Below, one piece after another: positions 21,569 to 33,213 of a DNA stretch of 64,000 nt. The position numbers and the translations under genes are program-made. Location: assembly GCA_005765155.1 (NCBI GenBank), contig VCCP01000002.1, positions 3,038,001 through 3,102,000 on the forward strand, given 5' to 3'. Each line of letters opens with the position of its first letter. Positions within the stretch are counted from its first letter, which is position 1. The notes below the pieces were generated by a model that made no database searches, was not told the DNA's origin, and saw only the letters and a list, made by a program, of their open reading frames with translations. This DNA is from Zelopaecilomyces penicillatus (taxonomy: Eukaryota > Ascomycota > Sordariomycetes > Hypocreales > Pseudodiploosporaceae).

Positions 21569-22448
21569 GTCGGTAGTACTGGGAAGACAATGTTCAATAG
21601 TTTTATGGCGGCTATGTCCAGTTAGGTGGTTGATGCAAATTGCGAGACTAGACCAGGATCAGGGCTAAAGCGTCGTTGTGTGCCAGGCTATGTATGCGTT
21701 GTCAAGATGGGGTGGCAGTACGGTAGAACCAGCGTGACGATGAGAAGACTACAGGACGAGATGATGGAAGCTCCAAAGACGAGGAGTTATACAGTAATTG
21801 GAGCCGTCCAAGCCAGCAAGCTACAGTGAGTGCTGTACGTACTATACGAGGAAAGCAATCGATACTGCGGGGCTGAAGCCTACCCTAAACAACGAAAGGT
21901 GGTGGAAATGGCAAGTATTATAGAGGGACATAAAACACTGTAGCTGTCCGCGTTATCTGGAAGGGCCTCATACTCAAACCACACAATCCACCGAACTTTA
22001 GCGAATACTGAGGACTAATCCTACAGAGCCCTGTAGCATGGATCGAGAGGTGAAAGACAGCGAGCATCACAATAAGCAACGGTGTTTGTAAACGATCGTC
22101 GCAATGACGTGAAACAAAGCCAAAATAATATACCGCCAAATAGCCCAAATCCAACCACTGAGATAGTACAAGGTCACCACCCGGCCAAAGACAATTTAGC
22201 GACCTGGTCGCGGAATGTTCTTTGATAGCAAAGCCGATGAATGCATTTCCCTGATAACCTGACCTTCCGAAACCATGCGATTGTGTTCAACTGAACAGGG
22301 GAATCATTTGTTTTTCCGTCTCCGAAAACGCCTATGCTTGCCAAAATTTGAGCTTACCACCTTATGTCTCTCCAACCCTCTTCCCCAATTGGTTATTCCG
22401 TGTACGCACCCCGGTATACACAATGCAACAATAGCAATAGTGACCCAC
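21569..22448. promoter_or_regulatory. Upstream region of TRS33 / 3' flank of SIZ
   Basis: 880 bases between two minus-strand genes. It should hold the TRS33 promoter and leader and the SIZ terminator. No ORF above ~80 codons and no RNA gene is visible. Confidence 0.45.
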
Positions 22449-24356
22449 CTAAGGGGGGAAATCAGCAGGTGAATCGCTCAGAAACCCTAGGTTTGAAGAG
22501 CCATGATATCCGTTTGATGATGTGTGTTGACGTTTACTCGGTCGCTCTCTGGGTTCATCCTCATCGTCCGACGAAAAGGTTAAATCAATGACTGCTGGTG
22601 CTGGTCGTTTAGCACTAGTGGAAGCAGTACCTCGAAGCACACCGGAAGTGACATCTCTACCACTTGAAGCGGATACAATGGTGGGCGTAGGGCGTTTTGG
22701 AGTCTCTACACGACGTCCAGCGACAATATTGATCTCAGATATTTCAAGTTCGTCGTCTTCGTCATCATCCCCAAACTGTGCCCCACTGGACCTGGTAGAG
22801 CTCTCACCCTGGGGAGGTTTTGTCGACCAGAGACCATCGGGCTCGATTGTGACAGCCTCCAGGCTCTTGGGAGTGGTCTCAAGAATGTCCTTAACGTACC
22901 TACAAACAATTAATTCCTATGTAATGGGGTAATCAAGCCGAAACCATGCTTACTCATCTATCGCGAGCTGCTCGTATGGCGCAGATTTGTTGCAGATGGG
23001 ACACAGCCATTGTGGGCCTTGCAATTGAAGCTCCAAATACGAAGTTGCATCAAAACACTGTATGTGGGTGCAGCTTAGGCTTCGACAGGGGACATCCAGC
23101 CTCATATACGATAGAGGACATTTCAGTGATAAGACCTGAGATGTTGCTACTACGTCTGGGTCCTGAGCCTTCTTGTTGACTTTGATGCGTTAGATCCCAC
23201 TACCTATAGTATTTGGGAGGTCGAGACTTACGTTCCGCGACTACTGATTCTTTAGGTATCCTCCTGCGACGAGAAACGGTCGATACCATCTCAGCAACTG
23301 GTGTGATCTTGCAGAGATTAATTATAAGATAGAATTTCTAATATCAATCAGCACAAAGCCTCATGTGGGGGGCAACACGCCTTTTGACAATGACTCTGCG
23401 AACCTTTGTTGTTAGTGCATATGTAAAGTCAATATTGTTGACATAGTTTGGTCTTAGACGCAGAGCGCTGGTGATGTCAACCGGTCTCGTAGATCCAGGC
23501 TTGTTCTTCAGGCCGCGCAAGTTCGCCTTGATATCACCCCCGTTAACCCGTAGTTCAGATTGATGTGGGAAGGCAACTTCTTGGACTCCCGAGTTTTCGC
23601 CGGCGCAGAAAATCATGACTCTAAATGTGCTGTCATCGAGGCACTTTTGAAGGCCAGGATGATCTTGCAGTTTCAAAGGTATGGCGACAGAAGTCCTGTG
23701 TTGTTGCATAACTTCACAGGTCCGCACATCGCTTACGGGGATTTCGATCTGATAGAAAGGACTCTGTTTGAAAAGGAGAGTAGAATATGCTAGACCTTGT
23801 CTATGGCCATTCGTTTGGCCAGGAATTCCGGTGAGGCAATCTTGTGGAACAAGGAAATTTGCAGCGCCAAACGGTGCCATCGTTGGTTGGAGAGAACCGG
23901 GCAACGCGGGTAGATGCTGGATGGCACCACTCCGGACCGAGACAGCCTTTGCTGGACTGGAACGTTGCGCAACAGCGTTGACAATGCTTTGGCGAACCTG
24001 GTGAAATCGGGACACATCGTTCAGAGTAACTGTCTCGTTGATAACTAGTACAAGTCATAATAGTCAGCAGGAGGATGGGTAAGATAAGGGATTGGAGATA
24101 CAGGTGAAGAAAATGAGAAAGAGGACAATACCACTTCAAGTGCAGGGGTAAGTGGCGCGAGAAAAGAACGAGACACACAAAGGCGTTACTCACGATCCAC
24201 GATACGTCTTTGAAGCTCCGCCTTGACACCGGTACTCTTCAGTCCGTTGACCTGGCAAACGGAGGAGAGCTGACGGTTAAACAGCTGGTTGCCCTGAACC
24301 TGCCTGACCAGCGCAGTCACTTCCGGTCGAGATATGGACGTCATCGGCGACGCCAT
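22449..24356 (-). CDS. SIZ1: SUMO E3 ligase of the SIZ/PIAS family
   Basis: Five exons: 24356-24194, 24044-23404, 23337-23232, 23179-22954, 22899-22449, giving 528 aa. N-terminal ~55 residues are a SAP-like helix-turn-helix (VNGLKSTGVKAELQRRIVD). A PINIT domain covers about 130-285 (FYQIEIPVSDVRTCEV ... FTYALTTKKFYLIINLCK). The SP-RING spans ~321-370 (SLKCPLSYMRLDVPCRSLSCTHIQCFDATSYL ... LCPICNKSAPYEQL), with zinc ligands C340, H342, C363 and C366. Near the C-terminus VIDLT (482-486) followed by FSSDDEDE is a classic SUMO-interacting motif with acidic flank. The enzyme transfers SUMO from Ubc9 to nuclear targets. Intron 1 is 149 nt; intron 2 needs the unusual donor GTTCGC; intron 3 (52 nt) uses the AG before TCAAC to stay in frame. 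Confidence 0.92.
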
Positions 24357-25605
24357 TGTTACCTGGCGGCGCAGGTGCCGTTGGGAGCAGATCGGGAGAA
24401 GCCTCGCAACGGCATGAAAGGCGGCAGATCACTGGTGAAGTAGGAGACTGCAAGATGCGAGATTGAAGATGGAAATGGCTATGGCGCGGCGTGATTATGA
24501 CGAAGGGGGTTTCGCACGTGGTACGCGAAAAGGTTGGAAGCCAAGAGATCGAAGCGGAAGACAAGCGGTGGTAATGTTGTCGAGGTGAACTGAACCGGCA
24601 CTGACGACACAGTTGAGGCTGATAGCCAGTGTCGGAGCTGGTCAGAGACGTCGTTGGAGTATTTGGGCAGTTGAAGGCTTGGAGCCAGGCAAGCCAGATT
24701 ATAGCTAGTGCTAACGTCTGGATGCAGTTACCTCCAGAGAGCACACACTATAGGTACTTGCACCTACATGATGCAGGCACAGCTGTGCACGCCTTAGCAG
24801 GCGACCCAGTGCACATATAGAGGGCTTGTGCTAGATTGTCTTGCACATCTCATTACACTCTAAGACTCTACCTATGCATACGGGGCCGACGCGTTTTAAT
24901 GAGATGGAATTACTTGTTATCTACTCCGTAGGATGAAGTAAATACACCTTGTAAGAGATTTTTAAAGGGCAACATGAGCCTTGCTTACCTTGAAACGCTG
25001 CGTAGTATACTGGCAACATTGTCAATCAACTACCTACCTCAGTACTGTAAGGATGGAGCCCTGATAGTAACTTGACGTATCGAAGTCTAGATAGTACCTA
25101 GTAGGTACGAAGCGTCTTGGTGAGGTCTACTATCCCCCCTTGCAACTTAAGAAGAGTATTTATGTGTTCATTGGCCATTTCCCCTCCTAATACCTTCTGT
25201 ATATCCCGTGATTTCAATTCTTGGGTTTGAAGACTGTTTGCTGTAGTCTCGTCGCTTGTTGTGACAGACGCAGGCAACTTGCTTGTGTGATCGCAGGTAC
25301 ATACTACATATATACATAACACTAGCAAAGGTATTAAACGAATGAGCACGACAGATTCTCCGTTGCCATTGCTGCATGTCATAATTTGAATCGAGGGTGA
25401 GCGCTCAGATTAGGCACTCTTGTCGTGAGCTTGAATACACACTAGCCACAGTTTCGTGATAAGAAAAAAAAGTTGGAGCGCCACATTCTTATCGCCTAGT
25501 GCCCCGCTGCTAATCGGAACTTTTCTTTCCTCTCTCACCATACGCACCAGCAAATTCAACGAGCTTGTGCCAAGAACTCAACAGACCAAACGACTAGCAA
25601 TAATC
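24357..25605. other. Divergent intergenic region SIZ / DUF2423
   Basis: It must contain both promoters. The SIZ-proximal ~380 bases have an open minus-strand frame without family features, best read as leader. A TACGGAGTA word occurs on the minus strand at 24922-24930 and TACCTAGTAGGTA-type words near 25090-25110. No RNA gene is visible. Confidence 0.45.
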
Positions 25606-26119
25606 ATGGCGAAAAGCTCTCGATCAAGCAGCATAAAGGCTAACAACCGGCGAAAGGCCGCGGCCGTTTTTGGTCCAGCTGAGACCGCGCGACAGGAACG
25701 TCTTTCTGCGAAGTTGCTCGAGCTGGCGAAACAGCCCAAACCCGAGACCTCGGATGTGAACATGGACAGTAAGGACTTGTTGGGTGTCTTTGGACTGCCT
25801 CTTCAAACTTGATGATCATTGGATAAAGGCTTATCTTATTTAGTTAACAATGAGAATGCCACCGAGCAAGACAAGGACGACCAGACAGCTACCGACGGTA
25901 CAAGTACGTGTTTGATGAGTGCTTGTGCGGTTTACATGGCTGAATCTATTTACTAACATGCTCTCTGTCTCAGCCATGGATGTTGATTTATCAACGAAAC
26001 TTTCAAATGGGCGAATTGACAGGAAGCGCATCGACAAGCGGAAGCAGAAAAAATCCAAGATTGCTTTTACAAAGTACAGCGACAGGCTAGCCGCAAAAAA
26101 GAAGAAGAGCGAAAATTGA
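25606..26119 (+). CDS. DUF2423 small basic (LLPH-like) nuclear protein
   Basis: Three exons: 25606-25768, 25844-25903, 25974-26119, giving 122 aa. The N-terminus MAKSSRSSSIKANNRRKAAAVFGPAETARQERLSAKLLELA is the DUF2423 signature found in fungal proteins related to LLP (LAPS18-like). An acidic middle follows, then a Lys/Arg-rich tail ending RLAAKKKKSEN, with several possible nuclear or nucleolar targeting stretches. A nucleolar role is likely for the family but not shown here. The donor of intron 2 could be GTACGT (used here) or GTACAA six bases earlier; both stay in frame and differ by two residues. Confidence 0.85.
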
Positions 26120-26628
26120 GCACACTAGACTTTGATGGCCTTGGCAACAGCTGTTTTGCGCCTGGACTGTTATTTTATTTTATTTATTTTTCTTTGTCTA
26201 CAATGTGAATATGTATAGGGAGCATTGAATTGACGATACCCACGAACAGATCTGAGATCGTGTCAGGTTAGCCACAATTGAACTTTGTACTCACGTACCC
26301 TTGTGTTTCTGCTGCTCCCTGGTGTCAGTGTGGCGCAGTCCTGTCCACTACGGGACCTTGCTCGTCCATTTCTGTGCCAACGAAGGGTTTTGTCACACAA
26401 CTCCCTTGAATGGCCATGGTAAAAGAGATGTACGGAGAGTCGCTTAATTAAATACACCTGCATAACATAACCCGACGGTTGCACCGAAAGAGGCCGCTTC
26501 CACGTTTGCTGTAACCCGTCTCATGACTTTGCGCCGTCAGTCAACAGTATCAAGCAACTGCTGTAATGGTTCACACGTTGTTTCTTCTCTGAGCCCAAAA
26601 TCATCACCACCAAGCCCCTCGCCCGGAA
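26120..26628. other. Intergenic: DUF2423 3' flank and LAS21 promoter
   Basis: 509 bases between two plus-strand genes. An AT-rich tract at 26170-26205 likely belongs to the DUF2423 3' end. An ATG at 26564 opens a nine-codon uORF before the LAS21 start, if that part is transcribed. Confidence 0.45.
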
Positions 26629-29526
26629 ATGGGGCCCTCTTGGAATAGGACAATGGCGGGTACACTACTGCTCGCCGCGGCCAATGTGTTAATGCTAGTT
26701 TCCATCATAGTCTTTGCAGCTGGCTTCTTCCCATATAAGCCATACTTACAAGGACTCGCTGAGTATGAGACCCTTGAGTTTGGGGCGCCGCCCGAAGCAC
26801 CTTTCGACAAGCTTGTCTTCATGGTCGTTGATGCGTTGAGAAGGTGATCAATACCCCTGACGTGTTCTTAGAGGCACTGCAAATGCAAGTTTGACTGACT
26901 GAGCTCTACAGTGATTTTGTCTACTCGGAAAACTCAGGCTTCAAGTTTACACAACGGTGAGTGGCTGTTTTACGTGGCATCTCCGATAGTACACCCATGC
27001 TAACACGGCTCAGTCTTATTCGAGATGGAGGCGCCATTCCCTTCACGGCCAATGCGAGACCTCCCACAGTGACGATGCCACGGATTAAGTCAATCACAAC
27101 AGGCTCTATTCCATCTTTTGTTGACCTCATTCTTAATTTTGATGAAACTGATACCTCGTCAACTCTTGCTGCTCAAGACACATGGCTCGCCCAGCTCAAA
27201 GCCAAGAATACGGGTAAACTGCTCATGTATGGAGACGATACGTGGCTCAAGCTATTCCCGGAGACGTTTGATCGCCACGATGGAACTACTAGCTTCTTTG
27301 TTTCTGTAAGTCTTATTGCTGCGAAACATATTGTCTGACAATCGCGCTCATACGTTTCTCGCACAGGACTTCACAGAGGTGGACAACAACGTTACCAGAC
27401 ACGTTGCCGGCGAGCTTGAGCAACAGGACTGGAATCTCATGGTGCTTCACTATCTCGGACTTGATCACATCGGGCATAAGTCTGGGCCACGCAGCTCCCA
27501 TATGCCATCCAAGCAACGTGAGATGGATGCTATTGTCCAAAAGGTTTTCGAGGCATTGGAATCGAAGGAGCACTTGTCATCAACTTTGCTTGTCCTGTGT
27601 GGGGATCATGGAATGAATGATGCCGGAAATCATGGTGCTTCATCTCCAGGAGAGACCTCACCAGCTCTGGTATTTATATCTCCAAAGTTCAAGAAGTTCT
27701 CCTCTTCCTTGCCTGCCCCATCACAGCCCAGGGGTGAGTTCGATTACTACTCAAAAGTCGAACAGTCTGATATTGCTCCAACAATTGCCGCGTTGCTTGG
27801 ATTTCCTATTCCGAAAAACAACCTTGGTGCCTTCATTCTTGATTTTCTGCCCCTCTGGCCCAGTTCGAGGGACAAGGTACAAATCCTGATTCGGAACGCC
27901 AAGCAAATTCTCCAAGTAGTTACCGCGGCTCTTGGGAATGAACTCTTCGATCCATCCAATTCTCTCGATCCATGCACTCTGGAAAACACAGAGGAGAACG
28001 ATCTTGCCTGTGGTTGGCGTGCCGTAAGTCAACGTGCAGGTTCACAGGCGTCTGCTGCTACAGTTGATGAGGATTGGCTCTCCGCTACTGAGACGTGGAT
28101 CCGTAAAGCTCAAGGTCTTATGAGCGGTATGGCATCCAATTACGACATACCAAAATTGTTTCTTGGTCTAGGTCTTTCAGTTGCTGCAGTATTGATCAGT
28201 CTGGTAACGGCAGGATTGCAGGGAATTCATCACAAAGATCAGTTAATGTCACTCATGCTAATTGTAGTGTCATACGGACCCATGATGTCTGCTAGCAGTT
28301 ATGTTGAAGAGGAACATCATTTCTGGTACTGGGCGTCTACTCTATGGCTGACCTATCTTGGAGCGAAAACTCTACGAAGGTAATTTGGCGTCATATGTTT
28401 TGTCCCTTTGACTCTACATACTAACTTAGACATAGAACTGGCCGATTCTCAACCATAAGTCCATGTCTGCTGGCATTATGCAGCTTGAGAATAACCAGAA
28501 GTTGGAATCAAACAGGCCAGAAATTTGCGGGAGAACCGGACATCGTTAAAATGTTCCTTGTTCCGCACCCTGAGCTTTTCTGGGTGCTAGTTGCTCTCAT
28601 GTATATCGCTGTGTCATTTCAAATCCTCCCAAGCCTCGCGGATATGCCTTTCATCGTCGCGACATCTCTCACCTCAATCATGATTTCGTCAGCGCTTAGC
28701 TTTAAGTTGGCTTTTACGGTTGAGGATGCTCCCGAACTTGTTGTGGGTTTCGCCCGCAAGCTCCATGACATGTTTGAGGGCCAATCGCTGCTTTTGAGAG
28801 CGCGCATCGTCTTTGCAGTGATAGCTATTTTGTCATGCTATGCAATCTACCAGGCAAAAACAGGTGGTATTCGGAGCATTCGAGCATCAGGTAAGATCTA
28901 GACATCGAGTATTGCTCTAATGGATTTTGAACGCAGAGCTGACATCGTCTGCTAAACCCACAGCGCAGCTTTTACATCAACTATATACTTTACTAGCCAT
29001 GACCCAGTCTCGAGCTACAAACATTCCCATCTTCCTGCTTTTCAACGTGCTGCTCCATTTCTTGCAGTCTGCTGACCTCTCAGTTATTGACATCACTACT
29101 TCGTCGATTCTGTTGCAGTATACGTCTTTCTTCGTCTTTGGAGGTTCCAACGCCATCTCATCTGTTGATCTCTCCAGCGCCTATAACGGTATTAGTGGGT
29201 TTAACGTCGTCACCGTTGCTTTCCTTACTTTCATCAGTAACTGGGCTGGTCCCATCTTCTGGACGTCAGCTACCAACCTGCTCCTATTGCAGAAGCACGG
29301 GAAGGTGCAAAAGAATGTATTTAAGTCTCACCTGATTCTGCTAACATTCTTTGCCACTACTGGTGTGGCCTTCGTCATTGCTGCATGTACAGCATTGAGA
29401 ACTCATTTATTTATCTGGACAGTCTTTTCACCCAAATATCTTTATTGCATGGCATGGAGTATAGGTCAACATTTGATGATAAACTTGGGTTTTGGAGGTT
29501 TTCTATTCTGGGTTGGCACTGAATGA
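26629..29526 (+). CDS. LAS21: GPI ethanolamine-phosphate transferase 2 (LAS21/GPI7, PIG-G)
   Basis: Six exons: 26629-26843, 26912-26956, 27014-27305, 27367-28379, 28436-28890, 28937-29526, giving 869 aa. The N-terminus has one membrane segment (about 8-35), then a lumenal alkaline-phosphatase-like domain: VDALRSDF with metal-binding D68, PPTVTMPRIKSITTGSIPSF with the likely nucleophile Thr, LGLDHIGH, and GDHGM (D264-H265). The C-terminal half has about ten or more hydrophobic segments. The enzyme adds ethanolamine phosphate to the second mannose of GPI anchors in the ER. DALRSDFV together with DTSSTL/SFF strings fits PIG-G/Las21 better than PIG-O (Gpi13) or PIG-N (Mcd4). Introns are 46-68 nt; the last, 46 nt, is near the lower limit. 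Confidence 0.93.
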
Positions 29527-29707
29527 AAGCATTTTACTCTAAAGATATAGGAGTGAAAAGATGCGGTGCTATTTTGAAGTGTGGGTGTATTAGCAAAAAG
29601 TTTCACGTAAACATTGACAATAGTTATGTAAATATCATAAAATTTGCACATTCCAACCGAAAACGCAATGTGCCCCCTATGCGACGCCATTACAAAAATC
29701 CAGTTCA

Positions 29708-32700
29708 TTATGTCTTCACTTCACTCTGTGCAACCTGCATCGTGGTATCATCGTCGTCCGAAAGCAGGTCCGTCACAAGCGAACTTCTTTCCTCTTCCTT
29801 CGGTACTACTGTCCCTTCGTCGTCACTTTCAATCTCCTCCTTAATTCCCGGTTCCTCCACAACTGTTTGTTCCTCTGTCGGTTGTCGTTCCAAAATGACG
29901 GAGACACTTCGACTGGCACGCCTATTGCTCGGCTGTTGCTCGTCAAGGCTGTTGACAATCTTGCCGAGGCTGACATGAATTTTGTACAAAGCGTTACGAC
30001 TAGAGGCATCAGAGAGGAATCCTTCCTCCACGGTGTCGCTGACAGTTCTATAGACTTCCCGAATTTTGTCCTCGGAGGATCCTGGTGATATGTAGAGCTT
30101 TCCAAGGAGACTCGCGACAAGCTTCTTTTCGTCCTCTATTTTATGTCAGAATTTGCATTTAGTACCGGTATGAGGAAAATAATCAGGACTTACTGCTGAT
30201 ACTGCCCTGTAGCCGTTCCAAGATGTCATGTGCGAAGTCCAAATGAACATCACCATTAACGTTCTTCTTCTCTGCATCGAGGGATGCCCCATGCACATAA
30301 CATTTTCGGGGATCTGTCCAATCTACCAGGCAAGCTCCAATAGTTGTCATGCTGACCATGTCCTCATCTATACCTGCGTCATCATCCTCTAGACCCTCGC
30401 TCAAAACAAGTAAGGAATGGAGAGATTGAAGAGCAATTGAGCGCATGAGGTCTTGATTATCTGAACGAGAATAGCAGAATACTGGCAAGAAGTAATTCAA
30501 AGCTTGTCGCACCGCTTGGTTGGAGGCAGAAGAAGGGTCAAAGTATGCTATTACCAATGATTTAAGAAGCTCCGCACGCGCCTCATCATCGTTGACAACG
30601 CGACCGAGGAGCAATTTCGAAGTTGCCACAATAGCTGCAGCCTGCACCTCGGGAGATTTAGCACCACTTTTCACAGCCTTGACGTATACCTTCAGAAGTG
30701 GGGTGGATGACGAGAGCAATTGTGCTCCATGCACATTCAAAATGTCCGTCAATATGTGCAGTGCCGTGATTTGAAGTGCAGTGTGGCCTTTAGTGAAAAA
30801 GTGTATGAAGAGCCCCAAGTTCTCTTCGGCAAGTGAACGGTCCAAAAGCGCACATAGCCCAAGGCAGACCAAACCCCTCTCCCGCACTGGTGCTTCATGG
30901 CTTCTCACTGCTGGGACCACCAAGTTGTTTAGCATGGATACCAAGTCTGCATTGTCCTTCAGATTACCCGCAACCTGGGTCAGCATGCATTGAACGATAT
31001 GAAGACACTTCATGTTGATGACAATTTCCCTAACTGCCTTATCACGAGCATCCTCTTCACTCAATTCTGTGCTTTTCCCGCGCTTGGTGTCTTTTGTCGG
31101 AGTGCTGCCTCTACTAACCTCAGACCGAGCAGAGTGGAAGCTGTCCTCGGCATCAGCAGGAGGATCGTCAACGATGGTGTCGTGAACATCAGCGACTGAT
31201 TCGAGAACCACGCTGCAGAATTCACGTTCCCCAGCAATATCTGCAGCACAAATGTACCGAAGAACCTCAACTGCGAGTTTGGTGACCTCGTCAGGAAGTT
31301 CCGGAATAGACAATGACTGGCGGAGTAAAGTAAACATCTTGCGCCGGCCAACTTCGTCCGAGTAATCAAGTGATAGTGCGATGTGAAGGAGCTGTTCAGC
31401 AATAAACTCTTGCTCCACAGTATCTTCCTCTTCCTCTTCCTCCTCTCCCTCCTGCTGTTGCTTTTTGAGAGCCTCGATGAGCACCCCGAGGTACCGCTCG
31501 AGATAGAAGGCGAGCTTCGTGACCTCAGGAAGCTTCTCTTCCACCAACGACTCAAACCTGCCATTATCTTCACTTCGACAGAAGTCGTTAAAACTCCTTG
31601 CTATAAATACAGACTCAGCTGAAAGAGTTTCCCAGAAATGATCATCAAAACTCATCGCCTCACGATAGTCGGGACGGCCCTCCCAGAACCCTTTCATTGC
31701 CTCTAGAGCAACACCATTTTCAACACCAGAATTAACCACGTCGATTCTTTCAAGAAGCTCCAAAAGACCTTCGAAACTGGGAGCCGCATCCTCTTGTTCG
31801 GAAGTGCCTGCACAATCTGCTATCCATCGATCTCGAAAAAGCCTGCCTGCGGCCTTCCGTACATTTTCGTCCCTATCTCGGAGGCCCCAACGAAGGAGTT
31901 TCTCTCGCATGGACAAAGAAAGATGGCGGAAATCACCAAGGGCTGGGAGGAGCTTGGAGTATACCGCTCTTCGTGTGGCCGCATCCTGATCCCGAGCGCG
32001 CTCAAGTAAAAAAGGCAATGTGTTGGGAAGAATGGGGAGATTCACAAGCAGTGAGCGTCGTACATCTGCGCTGGGGTCATTTTGCATAACGTCAAGTAGC
32101 TTCTCCAACAAGCCTGTGCCTTCGTCATTGTCGCTATCATCTGAGTTGGTGCAGCCTTCAGACTGGTTTCCAGCTAAACGCCCAAGCCCCATTACTGATT
32201 GCACGCGAACCATTGCCTCTTTGTCACGGATCCTTTTGAGTAAGCCATGGCGCAATTTCTCGAACAGATCGTCGTCTATCGTTTCAAGTGAGTTCACGAT
32301 ATGTGAGATAAGCTGAGTGGATCTGAATCGGACATATTTGTCCTTGGCTGCTAACAAAGGAAGAACCGACTCGAGGACTTGGGAAATTAGTCGAGCGCTC
32401 GGCGTCTCAGGTACTAAACTTGTATCTGCCTCTAGATCGCCGAGAAGCGCATTGTCTTTATCCGATGCATGCCGCAAAAAGAATCCCACGAATTGAATTG
32501 ACCTTTCTCCAACACTTTCTGCTTTCTTTACAGGCATAATTCTTAACACACATCGAACGAATTCAATGTTAAATGCTGCTTCATCAAACTCATCGGCGGT
32601 CGAGGCTTTGTCATGTGGTGGTTCATAGCAGCTTGATTCATGAACTTTTCGCAGATTGACAGCCAACTTTCGATGAGTAGCAGTGGTTCGTTGCGCGTCT

Positions 32701-32873
32701 CGAAATATAACACATATTTGTCTCCGCAAGGCACTATCTGGGGTGTCAACATACTCGATAGTTGATGGTGACGCGCGTGATACCGCCGATGTCCGAGAAT
32801 TCGTCGTTGCGCTTGACTTATGGAAGGCGGAAGATGACGTTTTCGTCGATCGTGTTGAGTTTCGAGCCGGCAT
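29708..32873 (-). CDS. YCG1: Condensin complex subunit YCG1/CND3 (CAP-G)
   Basis: Two exons, 32873-30194 and 30135-29708, giving 1035 aa. HEAT-type repeats begin after residue ~45 (ALRRQICVIFRDAQRTTATHRKLAVNLRKV) and run through the protein; recognisable pieces are FVRCVLRIMPVKKAESVGERSIQFV, VRFRSTQLISHIVNSL, LLKRIRDKEAMVRVQSVMGLGRLA, DVRRSLLVNLPILPNTLPFLLERARDQDAATRRAVY and, in the second half, VPAVRSHEAPVRERGLVCLGLCALLD. Acidic runs near 470-480 and at the C-terminus are low-complexity. CAP-G binds the kleisin Brn1 and DNA within condensin. The intron (58 nt) has GTAAGT and ATAG ends. It converges with LAS21 (181 bases between stops) and diverges from NOP4. Confidence 0.94.
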
Positions 32874-33213
32874 TATGGATATAAGTAATGTCTCCCTTGA
32901 GATAAGGAGACACTGTCCAATAAACCCTTGATGACCCAGCCAGTTTAATCGATGTTTTGTTTAGGCATACGCGACGTGGCGTTGTCGAGCGAATGCGAAT
33001 CAACAATTATCCTCATTGGGGCATATCGTCTTATCGATAAAGCAACCCCGCTGCTCAGGACATCGATTAGCACTAAGGTGGCAAGGGTGGATCCGTGCCT
33101 TATCGTTAACCAGATTTGGATTTTCTCTTTTTTTTTTTTGGGTTGCTCTCGCACCCATCACCTTCCAATAAGCTCTTGAAGTGAGGCCATTGCCAATCAA
33201 CAAAACCACGACC
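32874..33213. promoter_or_regulatory. Compact divergent promoter, YCG1 / NOP4
   Basis: 340 bases separate the two start codons. It contains TTATCGATAAAG at 33030-33041, a GATA-type palindrome, and a T-run at about 33126-33140 upstream of NOP4. Both promoters must overlap or share elements. Whether they share control is inference. Confidence 0.5.

Noticed and set aside
24277..24744. 155-codon minus-strand ORF over the SIZ start
   Set aside because: It overlaps SIZ exon 1 in another frame; the SAP-domain frame is the real one and this part is leader.
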